From the NCBI GenBank assembly GCA_014378845.1, contig JACMNB010000007.1, positions 1 through 64,000 of the forward strand: a stretch of 64,000 bases of DNA, written 5' to 3'. Below, piece after piece: positions 18,215 through 27,788 of this stretch. The number at the start of each line of letters is the position of its first letter. Positions within the stretch are counted from its first letter, which is position 1. The stretch comes from Methylotenera sp. Lineage in GTDB: Bacteria > Pseudomonadota > Gammaproteobacteria > Burkholderiales > Methylophilaceae. The notes below the pieces were generated by a model, which worked only from the letters and a program-made list of their open reading frames with translations, did not search any database and had not been told where the DNA came from. The position numbers and the translations under genes are program-made.

Positions 18215-20142
18215 GCTGCTACTACTGTACTTTCGATTACTAAACCTGTAACTGCCGAGCTAGCAACTACCAAACTCGCTGCAAGCAATTCAGCAATATC
18301 TAATACTTCAGGACGCTCAATCACGCCTTCCAACATCGCCGTGCATTGTGGGCAGGCCACGGCAACCACTTCTGCGCCTATGCTGCGTGCATCAGCAATG
18401 CGAATATCAGGAATACGTTGCTTGCCTGCAATATCGGTGAGTGGCGCGCCGCCGCCACCGCCGCAACAGCGCCCGCGCAGGCCAGAACGCTCCATTTCAT
18501 TCACGCGCAAACCAATGCTTTTTAATAAAGCGCGTGGCGATTTGGTTTCATTGTTATAGCGCGCTAAATAACAGGGGTCGTGATAAGTTAGCTTGCGTGT
18601 TTCGGTTGATTTGCTTAATTTTAAAGCACCATTAGCAACTAATTGTGCTAAAAAAGTGCTGTGATGCAACACTTCATAATGTCCACCAAAAGCAGGATAT
18701 TCATTTTTTAGACAATGCAATACATGTGGGTCAGCCGTTAAAATTCGCTTAAACTTCAGCGTGTTAAAGTTAGCAATGTTGCGTTTAGCTAACATCTGAA
18801 AAGTCGCCTCATCACCCAGCCGCCGCGCGGTGTCACCCGTATCATTTTCTAATGCGCCCATCACTGCAAAATCCACTTTTGCGGCTTTTAACAGCTTTAC
18901 AAGCGCTCGCAATGTGCGCTGGTAACGCATGTCAAACGCGCCTTCACCCGCTACCAGCAATACATCGACAGGCGTAATCGGACTTATTGTTTTAACGTCC
19001 AAATCAATCGCCCAGTAATAACGCGCTAGGTTATCTTCGCCATTTTGGTTGGCGGTTTGGCGCAAGTTTTCTAGCAATTGCGGGGCTTTATTGGGTGCGC
19101 TACCTTGGGTGAGCGTTAAATTGCGACGCATGCCAACAATCGCATCCACATGTTCGATTAGCATGGGGCACTCTTGTACGCAGGCTCTACAAGTTGTGCA
19201 AGCCCATAACGTTTGCGCTTCAATCAGCGCAGGCACAATTGCTTGGTTAGGTGAGCCAGCATGTGTTCCAACAGGTATTCCAGCATACGGGCTACCTGCA
19301 AAGCTGGCATCTGTGCCGCTGCTTAAACCCACAACTAAATCTTGAATGAGTTTTTTTGGATTTAAAGGCTGCCCTGCGGCAAAGGCAGGGCATGCCGCTT
19401 CGCACTTGCCGCATTGTACGCAGGCATCAAAACCTAGTAATTGATTCCAGTTAAAGTCAGAAGGTTTGTTAATGCCAAATTCTTTTTCTTGAAGATTTAA
19501 TGGCTTTAGCGCAGTTGATAATTGGTCATTAAAGCGCTCTTGCCTTGGATGAAATGCTAAATGTAAAAGCCCCGCAATCGCGTGCTTCATCGGCCCGCCC
19601 ATGCCGATACCAAGCGCTAATTCTGCCGAACCTGCCAGCAGCAATAATGCCGCGATTACCGCGATGCTGTTAGAAAGTGTGGTGATTGGTAAAGTAAGCA
19701 GAAGTAATCCAAGTGAAAAAGCGAGTAGAGAGTAGGGCAGGCGACTCCAATTACCTTTTGAAAGGCGGCTTGGCGGCTGGTTTGTAATGAGTGACGTGCG
19801 TCGCAACCACACGAAAAATGCGCCAATAAACATGATGCAAGTCGCGATGACGATTGCCCAATTCAGCATAGTGGAATACAACATCAATCCATAATTAATA
19901 GCGACCAATGCAATCGCTGCAACTGCCCCACCCGCCGTGGCAACGTGGGTGCGGGCAATATAGGGCTCACGCGCAACAACGTGGTGCAAATCGACAAAAT
20001 AGCGTTTGGGAATAGTGAATAATTGCGTCAGTTTCCATTCTGCAGCTTGGCCGTTGCGCCAAAGTTGCGCTCGTCGCCACAGGCCGACAAGCAGGATGAA
20101 AGTAGCGAGCCAGAATAGAGCGGTGATGAAGTAATTGAGCAC
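18211..20142 (-). CDS. dgcB: Dimethylglycine catabolism Fe-S membrane protein DgcB
   Basis: 643 residues. An N-terminal membrane part has about five helices (for example FITALFWLATFILLVGLW). Two 4Fe-4S motifs follow, CVQCGKCEAACPAF and CTTCRACVQECPM, then two CCG-type cysteine domains (HDPCYLARY...GRCCGGGGG and VACPQC). This FadF/GlpC-like layout suits an ETF-to-quinone electron carrier. In Pseudomonas, DgcB is required with DgcA for dimethylglycine use. Here it is coupled to etfA and etfB and separated from dgcA by a palindromic repeat. Confidence 0.88.
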   Translation of the reverse strand: MLNYFITALFWLATFILLVGLWRRAQLWRNGQAAEWKLTQLFTIPKRYFVDLHHVVAREPYIARTHVATAGGAVAAIALVAINYGLMLYSTMLNWAIVIATCIMFIGAFFVWLRRTSLITNQPPSRLSKGNWSRLPYSLLAFSLGLLLLTLPITTLSNSIAVIAALLLLAGSAELALGIGMGGPMKHAIAGLLHLAFHPRQERFNDQLSTALKPLNLQEKEFGINKPSDFNWNQLLGFDACVQCGKCEAACPAFAAGQPLNPKKLIQDLVVGLSSGTDASFAGSPYAGIPVGTHAGSPNQAIVPALIEAQTLWACTTCRACVQECPMLIEHVDAIVGMRRNLTLTQGSAPNKAPQLLENLRQTANQNGEDNLARYYWAIDLDVKTISPITPVDVLLVAGEGAFDMRYQRTLRALVKLLKAAKVDFAVMGALENDTGDTARRLGDEATFQMLAKRNIANFNTLKFKRILTADPHVLHCLKNEYPAFGGHYEVLHHSTFLAQLVANGALKLSKSTETRKLTYHDPCYLARYNNETKSPRALLKSIGLRVNEMERSGLRGRCCGGGGGAPLTDIAGKQRIPDIRIADARSIGAEVVAVACPQCTAMLEGVIERPEVLDIAELLAASLVVASSAVTGLVIESTVVAA

Positions 20143-20186
20143 GGTTAAGTGTTCTCAAAATCCTGCGTAGAATCACGATCTAATTC

Positions 20187-20284
20187 CATCCCCCAAGCAG
20201 GGGGAGGGTTAGGGTGGAGTTCGAATGGGTTCAACTTCGAACTAACTAACCCCCATCCTAGCCTTCCCCCTAAAAAGGGGAAGG
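20187..20284. repeat. Dispersed GC-rich palindromic repeat, copy B
   Basis: Lies in the 164-bp gap between dgcA and dgcB. The left half is CCCCCAAGCAGGGGGAGGGT with TAGGGTGGAG. The right half is CCCCCATCCTAGCCTTCCCC followed by a TAAAA loop and GGGGAAGG. The two halves are inverted relative to each other. Confidence 0.85.
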
Positions 20285-20306
20285 AACGTGTGCGTGGTTT
20301 CCTCAT

Positions 20307-22370
20307 TTAGAAGTCCTTACACAGCCTTAAAGCGTCATATATTGCGCCGTGGATATTGTGCTGCGACACGCAATCACCCACGCGGAATAGCAAAAACTCA
20401 CCTTCGGCCAATTTTTCTGCTAAAGCAGGTTGCGGTTTGGCTTCAAACAAGGTTGAAATGTCAGTTTGGCCATGATTTTTCGAGTGGTCTTTCAACGTCC
20501 AATACAAGGCAGTGTTGGGCGTTATGCCGTTTTCAATCACTACTTGATCGACTTCGCGCTCTTCTAACACTTCAGTATATTCATTACGCAACACGGCGAT
20601 TTTTTTGTCGCCTTCTGGGTACACGCTATCTAGCCAATAATTGGGTGTAGCAATCATGCCTTGCGCATAAAGTCTTCGGTAAAAAATGGGGAAGGTCGTG
20701 CCACCCACGTCATCTGCCACTTTGACATCTGGGGTAACGATTTCAACCTGGCTGCCGCGGCTAGCCATAAAATCTGCCGTACCAAAACCGGCATGCGTGC
20801 CAATGGTGTCGTACAACAACACATTTTTCTTAAGCGCAACTTTCTCGGTTAAAATATCCCATGCGCTCACCGCCAAGCCTTTATCCACGCCCCAAGCGGG
20901 CACTTGTTCGGTGTTGCTTAAACCGCCAGTGGCGATGACGACTATGCTGGGTTTTTCGGCCAAAATCATCCCTGCATCGGCAGCAACGCCCAATCGTCTA
21001 TCCACTTTTAAGCGCTTGGTTTGCATGTCTAGCCAGCGTATAATGCCCGCCATTTGTTCGCGCTGCGGCGCTTTTGCGGCTAAATTTACTTGCCCGCCAA
21101 CGGTTGTGTTTTTCTCGAATAAAATAACTTCGTGGCCGCGCTCTGCCGCCACTCGAGCCGCTTCCAGCCCTGCTGGTCCTGCGCCGACAACAACAACTTT
21201 ACGTTTTAAGCCTGTGCTTTTAATCACTTTGTGCGGCATGGTCGACTCACGCGAAGTTGCCGCGTTTTGCACACATAGCACGTCTTGGCCCAAGTATTGG
21301 CGATCAATGCAATAATTGGCGCCTACGCATTGACGAATTTCGTCTTCGCGGCCGTCGCGAATTTTTAGGATAATGTGTGGGTCGGCAATGTGGGCGCGGG
21401 TCATGCCCACCATATCCACCAAGCCGCCCGCCAAAATACGCTCAGCTTGCGTAATGTCGCGAATGCCTTGCGCGTGCAAAATTGGCACGCTAGAAACCGA
21501 TTTAATACCAGCCGCTAAATTCACAAAAGGTTCTGGCGGCAAGGCCATAGACGGCATGCAATTGGTGACTTTGTTGTGCGTATCCGCGCCCGAGCCAATG
21601 ACACTGATAAAATCGATTAAGCCTGTTTGTGAGTAAGTTGCGGCAATTTCTTTGAGGGTTGGGTGGTCCAGCCCATCATCATAAAACTCGTCTGCGCACA
21701 TACGCATGCCGACGCAAAAATCTGCGCCAACAGCATCGCGTACTGCCTGTAGCACTTGCAAGCCAAAACGCATGCGATTTTGCAGGCTACCGCCGTATTC
21801 GTCGTTACGTTGATTGGTGCGTGGGCTCCAAAATTGGTCGATAAGGTGCTGGTGCGCGGCAGAGATTTCGATGCCATCTAGCCCCGCTGCCTGCACACGT
21901 TTGGCGGCCTTGGCAAAATCACCAATAATGCGCGTGATTTCTTCAATTTCAATGGTTTTGGCGTTACCGCGATGCACTGGTTCACGTATGCCGCTGGGCG
22001 ACACCAAATGCGGCCACGGGTCGCCCGCAAAGGCAGAGCGCCGACCCATATGCGTGGCTTGAATCATAATTTTGCTGCCATGCTTGTGCATCGCCTCGGC
22101 AAGTTTGGCGAGCGGCTCGATGACTAAATCGGTGGTGAGGTTGACTGGCTTCCAAGCGCCTTGTGGCACGTCGAGCGAGACAGGGCTGGAGCCGCCGCAA
22201 ATCGCCATGCCCAAGCCACCTTTGGCTTTTTCTTCGTAATATTTAATATAACGCTCGCCCGGCATGCCGCCAGATTCTGCATATACCTCGGCATGCGCGG
22301 TGCTGTAAATGCGGTTGGGTAACAGCAGTTTACCTATCGTCATGGGCGTAAAAATATGCGGATATTGCAT
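20307..22370 (-). CDS. dgcA: Dimethylglycine demethylase/oxidoreductase DgcA (TMADH-like)
   Basis: 687 residues. An old-yellow-enzyme-type FMN barrel (residues 1 to about 340, with EISAAHQHLIDQFWSPRTNQR) is joined to a Cys-containing linker and a C-terminal FAD/NAD-like half (VVVVGAGPAGLEAARVA from ~393). This is the trimethylamine-dehydrogenase architecture. It would demethylate dimethylglycine to sarcosine and pass electrons to ETF/DgcB. The linker has Cys348, Cys354 and Cys366, but Ala351 replaces the second Cys of the TMADH 4Fe-4S site. The start lies one base after the soxG stop. Confidence 0.88.
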   Translation of the reverse strand: MQYPHIFTPMTIGKLLLPNRIYSTAHAEVYAESGGMPGERYIKYYEEKAKGGLGMAICGGSSPVSLDVPQGAWKPVNLTTDLVIEPLAKLAEAMHKHGSKIMIQATHMGRRSAFAGDPWPHLVSPSGIREPVHRGNAKTIEIEEITRIIGDFAKAAKRVQAAGLDGIEISAAHQHLIDQFWSPRTNQRNDEYGGSLQNRMRFGLQVLQAVRDAVGADFCVGMRMCADEFYDDGLDHPTLKEIAATYSQTGLIDFISVIGSGADTHNKVTNCMPSMALPPEPFVNLAAGIKSVSSVPILHAQGIRDITQAERILAGGLVDMVGMTRAHIADPHIILKIRDGREDEIRQCVGANYCIDRQYLGQDVLCVQNAATSRESTMPHKVIKSTGLKRKVVVVGAGPAGLEAARVAAERGHEVILFEKNTTVGGQVNLAAKAPQREQMAGIIRWLDMQTKRLKVDRRLGVAADAGMILAEKPSIVVIATGGLSNTEQVPAWGVDKGLAVSAWDILTEKVALKKNVLLYDTIGTHAGFGTADFMASRGSQVEIVTPDVKVADDVGGTTFPIFYRRLYAQGMIATPNYWLDSVYPEGDKKIAVLRNEYTEVLEEREVDQVVIENGITPNTALYWTLKDHSKNHGQTDISTLFEAKPQPALAEKLAEGEFLLFRVGDCVSQHNIHGAIYDALRLCKDF

Positions 22371-22371
22371 A

Positions 22372-23010
22372 TTAGCTTAAGTTTGCGATGGCAAAGCCGT
22401 AAGGCTCTGCGGCACGTTCTAAATAGCGCCAAATGTAATCTGCAAAACTGCGCCTAAACAAAAGGCGGTAGCCGTCATGGTCAGCGCATAAAAATACGCT
22501 CAATTTACCAAAGCTTGTGCCCACCACTTTGCCCATATTTAGCGCGTGCAAATCATACACCGTGCAGTGGCTAAGTGCGTCTGCTGCGTGTTTGCCAAGC
22601 ACTTTAATCGTGGTCATGCCGCCTGATTGATCTGCGACCAAGCTGTGAATACCAGTGAGTGATTGTTCAAGTTTGGCTTGTAATGTCGCGCGGCTTTCAA
22701 CCGAGGTGACGATTAACCACTCGTCAATCGACAGCCAGTACAGGCTGCCAAATTCAGTTTTGATGCTGGTGCAGGCTAGGCAAGGTATGTGCGCGCCAAG
22801 GGCTGCTTGAGTGGCCGCTAAAAATACTGGGTTTTGAGCATTGCCACGCAAGCGAATATAACCCGCAGGAGGCGTTTCGTTTGCCCAAACACCTTTTTCG
22901 AAGCTCACTTTTTCTTGTCTAGCGCTTAAATTAAAGTGCTGTAAAGCTGACTGCGCAATAGGCGAAAATTGGTTCAAATTGAGTTCTATGTTTGATAAGC
23001 TTTTAGCCAT
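22372..23010 (-). CDS. soxG: Sarcosine oxidase gamma subunit SoxG
   Basis: 212 residues from the ATG at 23010, which is preceded by GGAG within soxA. A longer frame reaches 23037 but has no ribosome site. The protein has the GcvT/SoxG-like fold signature (YWLSIDEWLIVT, SLVADQSGGMTTIKVLGKHA, CTVYDL) of the smallest catalytic-complex subunits. It stabilises the heterotetrameric sarcosine oxidase. It overlaps the soxA end by 8 bp. Confidence 0.85.
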   Translation of the reverse strand: MAKSLSNIELNLNQFSPIAQSALQHFNLSARQEKVSFEKGVWANETPPAGYIRLRGNAQNPVFLAATQAALGAHIPCLACTSIKTEFGSLYWLSIDEWLIVTSVESRATLQAKLEQSLTGIHSLVADQSGGMTTIKVLGKHAADALSHCTVYDLHALNMGKVVGTSFGKLSVFLCADHDGYRLLFRRSFADYIWRYLERAAEPYGFAIANLS

Positions 23011-26000
23011 GATGACGCGCTCCTTCAGCATCCACAAATACCGATGAGACGATTTTAGCTTTTATTGCTTTGCCTTCAGCATACGCAAAAATGCTTTCAA
23101 CGTTTTCGCGGCGTTTAAAGCCATCTGTCACCAAGGCTAAGGCAATGCTGCGGCCCAGAAACGCGCTGTAATAGCTAGAAGTCACATGCCCAAACATCGC
23201 TACTGGCGGCGATATATTGCTAGAATTGATGATTTGCGCACCTTCTTTAAGCACAATAGTTGGGTCTTCGGTCAGCAAGCCTACCAGTTGCTTGCGGTCT
23301 GTTCGCACAGTATCGCTGCGGGCTAGCGAGCGCTTGCCAATAAAACTAAACGGTTTTTTTAAGCTGACTGCCCATGCCATATCTAGGTCAAGCGGCGTCA
23401 CAGATCCATCAGTTTCTTGGCCAACGATAATAAAGCCTTTTTCGGCGCGCAATACGTGCATGGTCTCAGTGCCGTAGGGCGTGATGTCGAAGGCTTTACC
23501 CGCAGCCATCAACGCTTGCCAAACGTAATTACCATAGCTGGCATCTACGTTAATTTCATACGCCAACTCGCCAGAGAAGCTAATGCGGAATACTCTGGCT
23601 GGAACACCTGCCACTGTGCCATCGCGCCATTCCATAAATTTAAAAGCGTCTTTATTTAGGTCAATATCGCTACAAAGTTTAGCCAGCACTTCACGGCTTT
23701 TTGGGCCAACTAGGCTGGCGGTCGCCCAGTGATCAGTCACAGAAGTCATATACACTTCTAGTTCTGTCCATTCGGTTTGGTGCCATTTTTCTAGCCAATT
23801 CAATACGTTAGCAGCCCCGCCAGTAGTGGTTGTCATCAAAAAGTGTGTGTCAGTAATACACGCGGTTACGCCGTCGTCCATCACCATACCAGCCTCATTC
23901 AGCATTAAGCCATAACGACATTTGCCTGATGCAAGCTGGCTCCAGGAATTGCTATAAACGCGGTTTAAAAATTCACGCACGTCTTTGCCTTGAATATCAA
24001 TTTTACCTAATGTAGAAGCGTCCATTATCGCCACACCATTGCGCGCAGCCAAGCATTCGCGGTTTACCGCGGCTTGCATGTCTTCGCCATTTTGGGGGAA
24101 ATACCAAGGCCGCATCCAATTGCCAACGGTTTCGTATTCTGCGCCAAATTGCTCGTGGCTGGCTTGCATGGCCGTGTAGCGGCGCGGCTCAAACGTTTCA
24201 GCCACATGCGCGCCTGCCAATGCGCCAAACGAAACGGGCGTGTAAGCTGGGCGATACGTTGTAGTGCCGACTTCGGGAATGGTCTTGCCCAGCGCTTCTG
24301 CGGCAATCGCAAAGCCGTTTACGTTAGAAAGCTTGCCTTGATCGGTGCCAAACCCTAGCGCGGTATAACGTTTAATATGCTCAATCGATTTAAAATTCTC
24401 ACGCACAGCAAGTTGAATATCCGTCACTGCAACATCATTTTGAAAATCGACAAACGCTTTTTTGCTGGTAGCAATGTGAAAAATCGCTTTAGTAGGATTA
24501 GGTGCAATTTCGTTAGTGTTGAGTGCCATTGTGTTGGTAGCGCTTTTACCTAGGCTTGCCAGCATTTCTTGCGTAGTTTGCACCGTTTTTTCTAAACCTT
24601 TTTGCAGTTGAAATTCGCCAGTCACCGCTCCTACGCAGTAAATACCAGCATTAGCGCGGCCATTGGCCGATACTACAAAAGCTAAACTTTCATCACTCCA
24701 AGTAGGGCGGCCACCATCGTGGCAAAATAAATGCACGGTGGGCGATAAGCCGCCAGAGCTGGCAATGACATCGCAGCTAATATCTCTTACATTCACTACG
24801 CGCCGTCTTAACAAATCTTTTTCAAAATTTTCCATTGGATTTGTTGGGTGCAGTTTGCTTAGTCGCGCACCCGTTACTGAATTGCTGCCTAACACCTCGC
24901 TGATGCCAAAGCCCGTAAAAACATCAATGCCAAGTTGTTTAAAATGCGCATCCCATTCCGCATTAATGTTGTCACGCACATCGGCGAGAGTGACTTTTAC
25001 GCCGCCTGCGGCTAAATCGGCAACTGCTTGGTAGGCCGAGTCGTTGCTGGTTAAAATCAGCGTATGTTTGCCACAAGCGACGCCATAGCGGTTGAAGTAA
25101 GTGGCAAGCGCAGAAACTGTCATCACGCCTGGCACGTCGTTATTGCCAAATACTAAAGGTCGTTCAAATGCGCCAGTTGCCAGCACCACTTTATTGGCGC
25201 GAATGCGGTGTAAACGCTCGCGGCGCTGTATTGCATTACGCTGATGGTGAGGCAGGTGGTCTTGTAGCAGCTCCACCGCTTGAATCATGTTCATATCGTG
25301 CAAACCAAACGCTGTGGTGCGCGTGAGTATTTGCACGTTTGGTAAGCTTTGCAATTCGGTGATAACGCTATCGCGCCATTCAAGCGCGTTTTTGCCGCCA
25401 ATGGTTGTGTTTGGTGTGCTAAGTAAATAGCCGCCCATTTCACTTTGGTCATCTAATAAAATAACGCTAGCACCGCATTGGCCTGATAGCTGCGCCGCTA
25501 ACAAACCAGCCGCTCCGCCGCCCACCACTAAAACATCTGTGTGGTGATGTTTGTGGTCATAGGTCTCAACATCGGCCTCAATGGGCGATGCGCCGTAACC
25601 CGCTGCTTTGCGAATAACATGCTCATACAGTGGCCAAAATTTAGCTGGCCATTTAAAGGTTTTGTAATAAAAACCAGCGGGCATAAAGCGCGAAAAATGA
25701 CCGCCAATGCTTTTTAAATCAAACGCTAAACTCGGCCAGCCACTGGTGCGGCCTGCAACCAAGCCTTCATAAAGTTCAACCTGCGTGGCTTTTAAATCGG
25801 GCGTAGTTTTTGCGCCCATATCAATTTGCACTAAGCAATTGGGCTCTTCTGCCCAGCTGCCCACAATACCGCGCGGACGACCATATTTGAAACTGCGCGC
25901 CATCACCTTAATGCCATTAGCAAGCAGGGCAGAGGCCAGTGTGTCGCCTTGGTAGCCAATATAGGGCTTGCCATCGAAGGTGAAATTGAGCGGCTTGCTT

Positions 26001-26053
26001 AAATTAACGCGGCTATGCTTATGTTTTATTCTGGGCTTGTTAATTCTACTCAT
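23003..26053 (-). CDS. soxA: Sarcosine oxidase alpha subunit SoxA
   Basis: 1016 residues, normal for the tetrameric enzyme. An N-terminal 2Fe-2S-ferredoxin-like region (NFTFDGKPYIGYQGDTLASALLANG) is followed by an NAD-binding domain (VLVVGGGAAGLLAAQ at ~175) and a C-terminal aminomethyltransferase/GcvT domain (from ~620, with YGLMLNEAGMVMDDGV and EINVDASYGNYVWQAL). That last domain passes the methyl-derived one-carbon unit to tetrahydrofolate, making sarcosine oxidation yield glycine and 5,10-methylene-THF or formaldehyde plus H2O2. It is coupled to soxD by a 4-bp overlap. Confidence 0.93.
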   Translation of the reverse strand: MSRINKPRIKHKHSRVNLSKPLNFTFDGKPYIGYQGDTLASALLANGIKVMARSFKYGRPRGIVGSWAEEPNCLVQIDMGAKTTPDLKATQVELYEGLVAGRTSGWPSLAFDLKSIGGHFSRFMPAGFYYKTFKWPAKFWPLYEHVIRKAAGYGASPIEADVETYDHKHHHTDVLVVGGGAAGLLAAQLSGQCGASVILLDDQSEMGGYLLSTPNTTIGGKNALEWRDSVITELQSLPNVQILTRTTAFGLHDMNMIQAVELLQDHLPHHQRNAIQRRERLHRIRANKVVLATGAFERPLVFGNNDVPGVMTVSALATYFNRYGVACGKHTLILTSNDSAYQAVADLAAGGVKVTLADVRDNINAEWDAHFKQLGIDVFTGFGISEVLGSNSVTGARLSKLHPTNPMENFEKDLLRRRVVNVRDISCDVIASSGGLSPTVHLFCHDGGRPTWSDESLAFVVSANGRANAGIYCVGAVTGEFQLQKGLEKTVQTTQEMLASLGKSATNTMALNTNEIAPNPTKAIFHIATSKKAFVDFQNDVAVTDIQLAVRENFKSIEHIKRYTALGFGTDQGKLSNVNGFAIAAEALGKTIPEVGTTTYRPAYTPVSFGALAGAHVAETFEPRRYTAMQASHEQFGAEYETVGNWMRPWYFPQNGEDMQAAVNRECLAARNGVAIMDASTLGKIDIQGKDVREFLNRVYSNSWSQLASGKCRYGLMLNEAGMVMDDGVTACITDTHFLMTTTTGGAANVLNWLEKWHQTEWTELEVYMTSVTDHWATASLVGPKSREVLAKLCSDIDLNKDAFKFMEWRDGTVAGVPARVFRISFSGELAYEINVDASYGNYVWQALMAAGKAFDITPYGTETMHVLRAEKGFIIVGQETDGSVTPLDLDMAWAVSLKKPFSFIGKRSLARSDTVRTDRKQLVGLLTEDPTIVLKEGAQIINSSNISPPVAMFGHVTSSYYSAFLGRSIALALVTDGFKRRENVESIFAYAEGKAIKAKIVSSVFVDAEGARHHG

Positions 26054-26349
26054 GCTGTTGCCCGTTCATTGTCGTATTCTTTTCGCGCGTCTGATAAAGT
26101 CCAACTGCCAGCAATAATGTGGTTCGCAGTATTGCGCTTAAGCACCAAAATTTTGCGGCAACCAGTGGCGTGATTCCACATTTCCCAGTGCCAACCTTTT
26201 GGGTTCTTTTTTGTGAATAAATAATCACCCCAAGCTTCGTCAGACTCTGCTTCAGGATCGACTGGGCGCGCGATAAACGCTTCACCTTCGTAGTGAAACT
26301 CTTCTTCTTCGCGCGCCTCGCAGCAATGTGGACAGGTGATTACAAACAT
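26050..26349 (-). CDS. soxD: Sarcosine oxidase delta subunit SoxD
   Basis: 99 residues. The N-terminal CPHCCEAREEEEFHYEGEA segment with Cys and His ligands is the structural zinc site of SoxD. A C-terminal half typical of the subunit follows (WEMWNHATGCRKILVLKRNT). It is encoded between soxB and soxA as in other tetrameric sarcosine oxidase operons, but here 185 bp separates it from soxB because of a repeat. Confidence 0.9.
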   Translation of the reverse strand: MFVITCPHCCEAREEEEFHYEGEAFIARPVDPEAESDEAWGDYLFTKKNPKGWHWEMWNHATGCRKILVLKRNTANHIIAGSWTLSDARKEYDNERATA

Positions 26350-26431
26350 TCATTTTTCCTTCTATATTGCTCAATGTGTTCGAAAAACTGATGCTCAAGT
26401 TTTATAAACTGCAAGTTCTTTCAACTACCAG

Positions 26432-26531
26432 TCCCTTCACCTTTTAGGGGAAAGGTTAAGATGGGGGTGCAACGATCAAACTTGCTGCAATTTACCCCCA
26501 CACCAACCCTCCCCTTAAAAAGGGGAGGGAG
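26432..26531. repeat. Dispersed GC-rich palindromic repeat, copy C
   Basis: Occupies the soxB-soxD gap. The left half has CCCTTCACCTTTTAGGGGAA then AAGATGGGGGT. The right half has ACCCCCACACCAACCCTCCC then a TTAAAA loop and GGGGAGGG. Confidence 0.85.
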
Positions 26532-26534
26532 ATT

Positions 26535-27788
26535 CTAATGCGCCACGCCAGCCGCGCCGTGCTCATCTATCAAATGCCCAGTGTGGAAGCGGTCTAATGA
26601 AAATGCGGCATTAAGCGGATGCGGTGCATCATGCGCGATTGTGTGGGCAAATACATTGCCCGATCCTGGCGTTGCCTTAAAGCCGCCTGTTCCCCAGCCG
26701 CAATTAAAATACAGACCTTTCACTTTTGTCTTGCTGATAATTGGGCAAGCGTCAGGCGTAGTGTCAACAATGCCGCCCCACTGACGATTCATGCGCACAC
26801 GCGAAAACATGGGAAAAAGCTCAATAATCGCAGCGGCCGTGTGCTCAATAATATGCGGGCTACCGCGCTGTGTATAGCTGGTGTAGTGATCAATACCCGC
26901 GCCAATTACCAGTTCGCCTTTGTCAGATTGGCTAACATAGCCATGTACAGCGTTGGACATCACAACCGTGTCTAAAATCGGTTTGAGCGACTCAGAAACA
27001 AATGCTTGCAGTGGATGGCTTTCAATTGGCATTTTAATGCCGGCCATTTTGGCGATTACAGATGAATGTCCAGCTGTTACACAGCCCACGCGCGCCGTTT
27101 TGATGTAACCTTTACTGGTCTGCAAGCCTTGCATTTGGCCGTTAGCGATGTCCATACCTTGAACTTCGCAGTTTTCAATAATATCCACGCCATATTGGCT
27201 AGCAGCGCGCGCAAAGCCCCACGCCACTGCGTCGTGTCGCGCCACACCTGCGCGCGGCTGATAACTTGCGCCCATAATCGGAAAGCGCGTATTTTTACTG
27301 ATATTAATCATCGGGATGCGATCTTTTACCTCTTGCGCGTTAAGTGCCAACGCGTCAATGCCGTTAAGATTGTTGGCATTCACGCGGCGCTCAATATCGC
27401 GCATATCTTGCAGCGTGTGGCCTAAATTAAACACGCCGCGCTGGCTAAACATCACGTTGTAGTTAATGTCTTCGGTTAAGCTTTCCCACAATTTTAGTGA
27501 GTGTTCGTACAACATCGCTGCTTCATCCCACAAATAGTTGGAGCGCACAATGGTGGTATTGCGGGCTGTGTTACCGCCGCCTAAAAAACCTTTTTCTAGC
27601 ACGGCGATATTTTTAACACCATGCTCGCGAGCCAAGTAATACGCGGTTGCTAGGCCATGCCCACCCGCGCCAATAATCACGACATCATAACTATCTTTTA
27701 AAGCAGAACTGCGCCAAGTGGGCTGCCAACCAACATGGTTTTTAAGGCCTTGGCTAAGTAGCGTCCAAATGGAATAATCTTTTTTCAA
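26535..27788 (-). CDS. soxB: Sarcosine oxidase beta subunit SoxB
   Basis: 417 residues. A flavoprotein of the DAO family with [18 protein letters not shown] at ~34 and a C-terminal [14 protein letters not shown] segment. It carries the non-covalent FAD and the covalently bound FMN site of the tetrameric sarcosine oxidase, where sarcosine is oxidised. The initiation codon appears to be TTG at 27788, preceded by CGGA, with no in-frame ATG nearby upstream. The N-terminal length then matches known SoxB proteins. It is the first gene of the long minus-strand betaine run. A perfect CGACATGTCG palindrome lies about 110 bp upstream. Confidence 0.9.
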   Translation of the reverse strand: MKKDYSIWTLLSQGLKNHVGWQPTWRSSALKDSYDVVIIGAGGHGLATAYYLAREHGVKNIAVLEKGFLGGGNTARNTTIVRSNYLWDEAAMLYEHSLKLWESLTEDINYNVMFSQRGVFNLGHTLQDMRDIERRVNANNLNGIDALALNAQEVKDRIPMINISKNTRFPIMGASYQPRAGVARHDAVAWGFARAASQYGVDIIENCEVQGMDIANGQMQGLQTSKGYIKTARVGCVTAGHSSVIAKMAGIKMPIESHPLQAFVSESLKPILDTVVMSNAVHGYVSQSDKGELVIGAGIDHYTSYTQRGSPHIIEHTAAAIIELFPMFSRVRMNRQWGGIVDTTPDACPIISKTKVKGLYFNCGWGTGGFKATPGSGNVFAHTIAHDAPHPLNAAFSLDRFHTGHLIDEHGAAGVAH

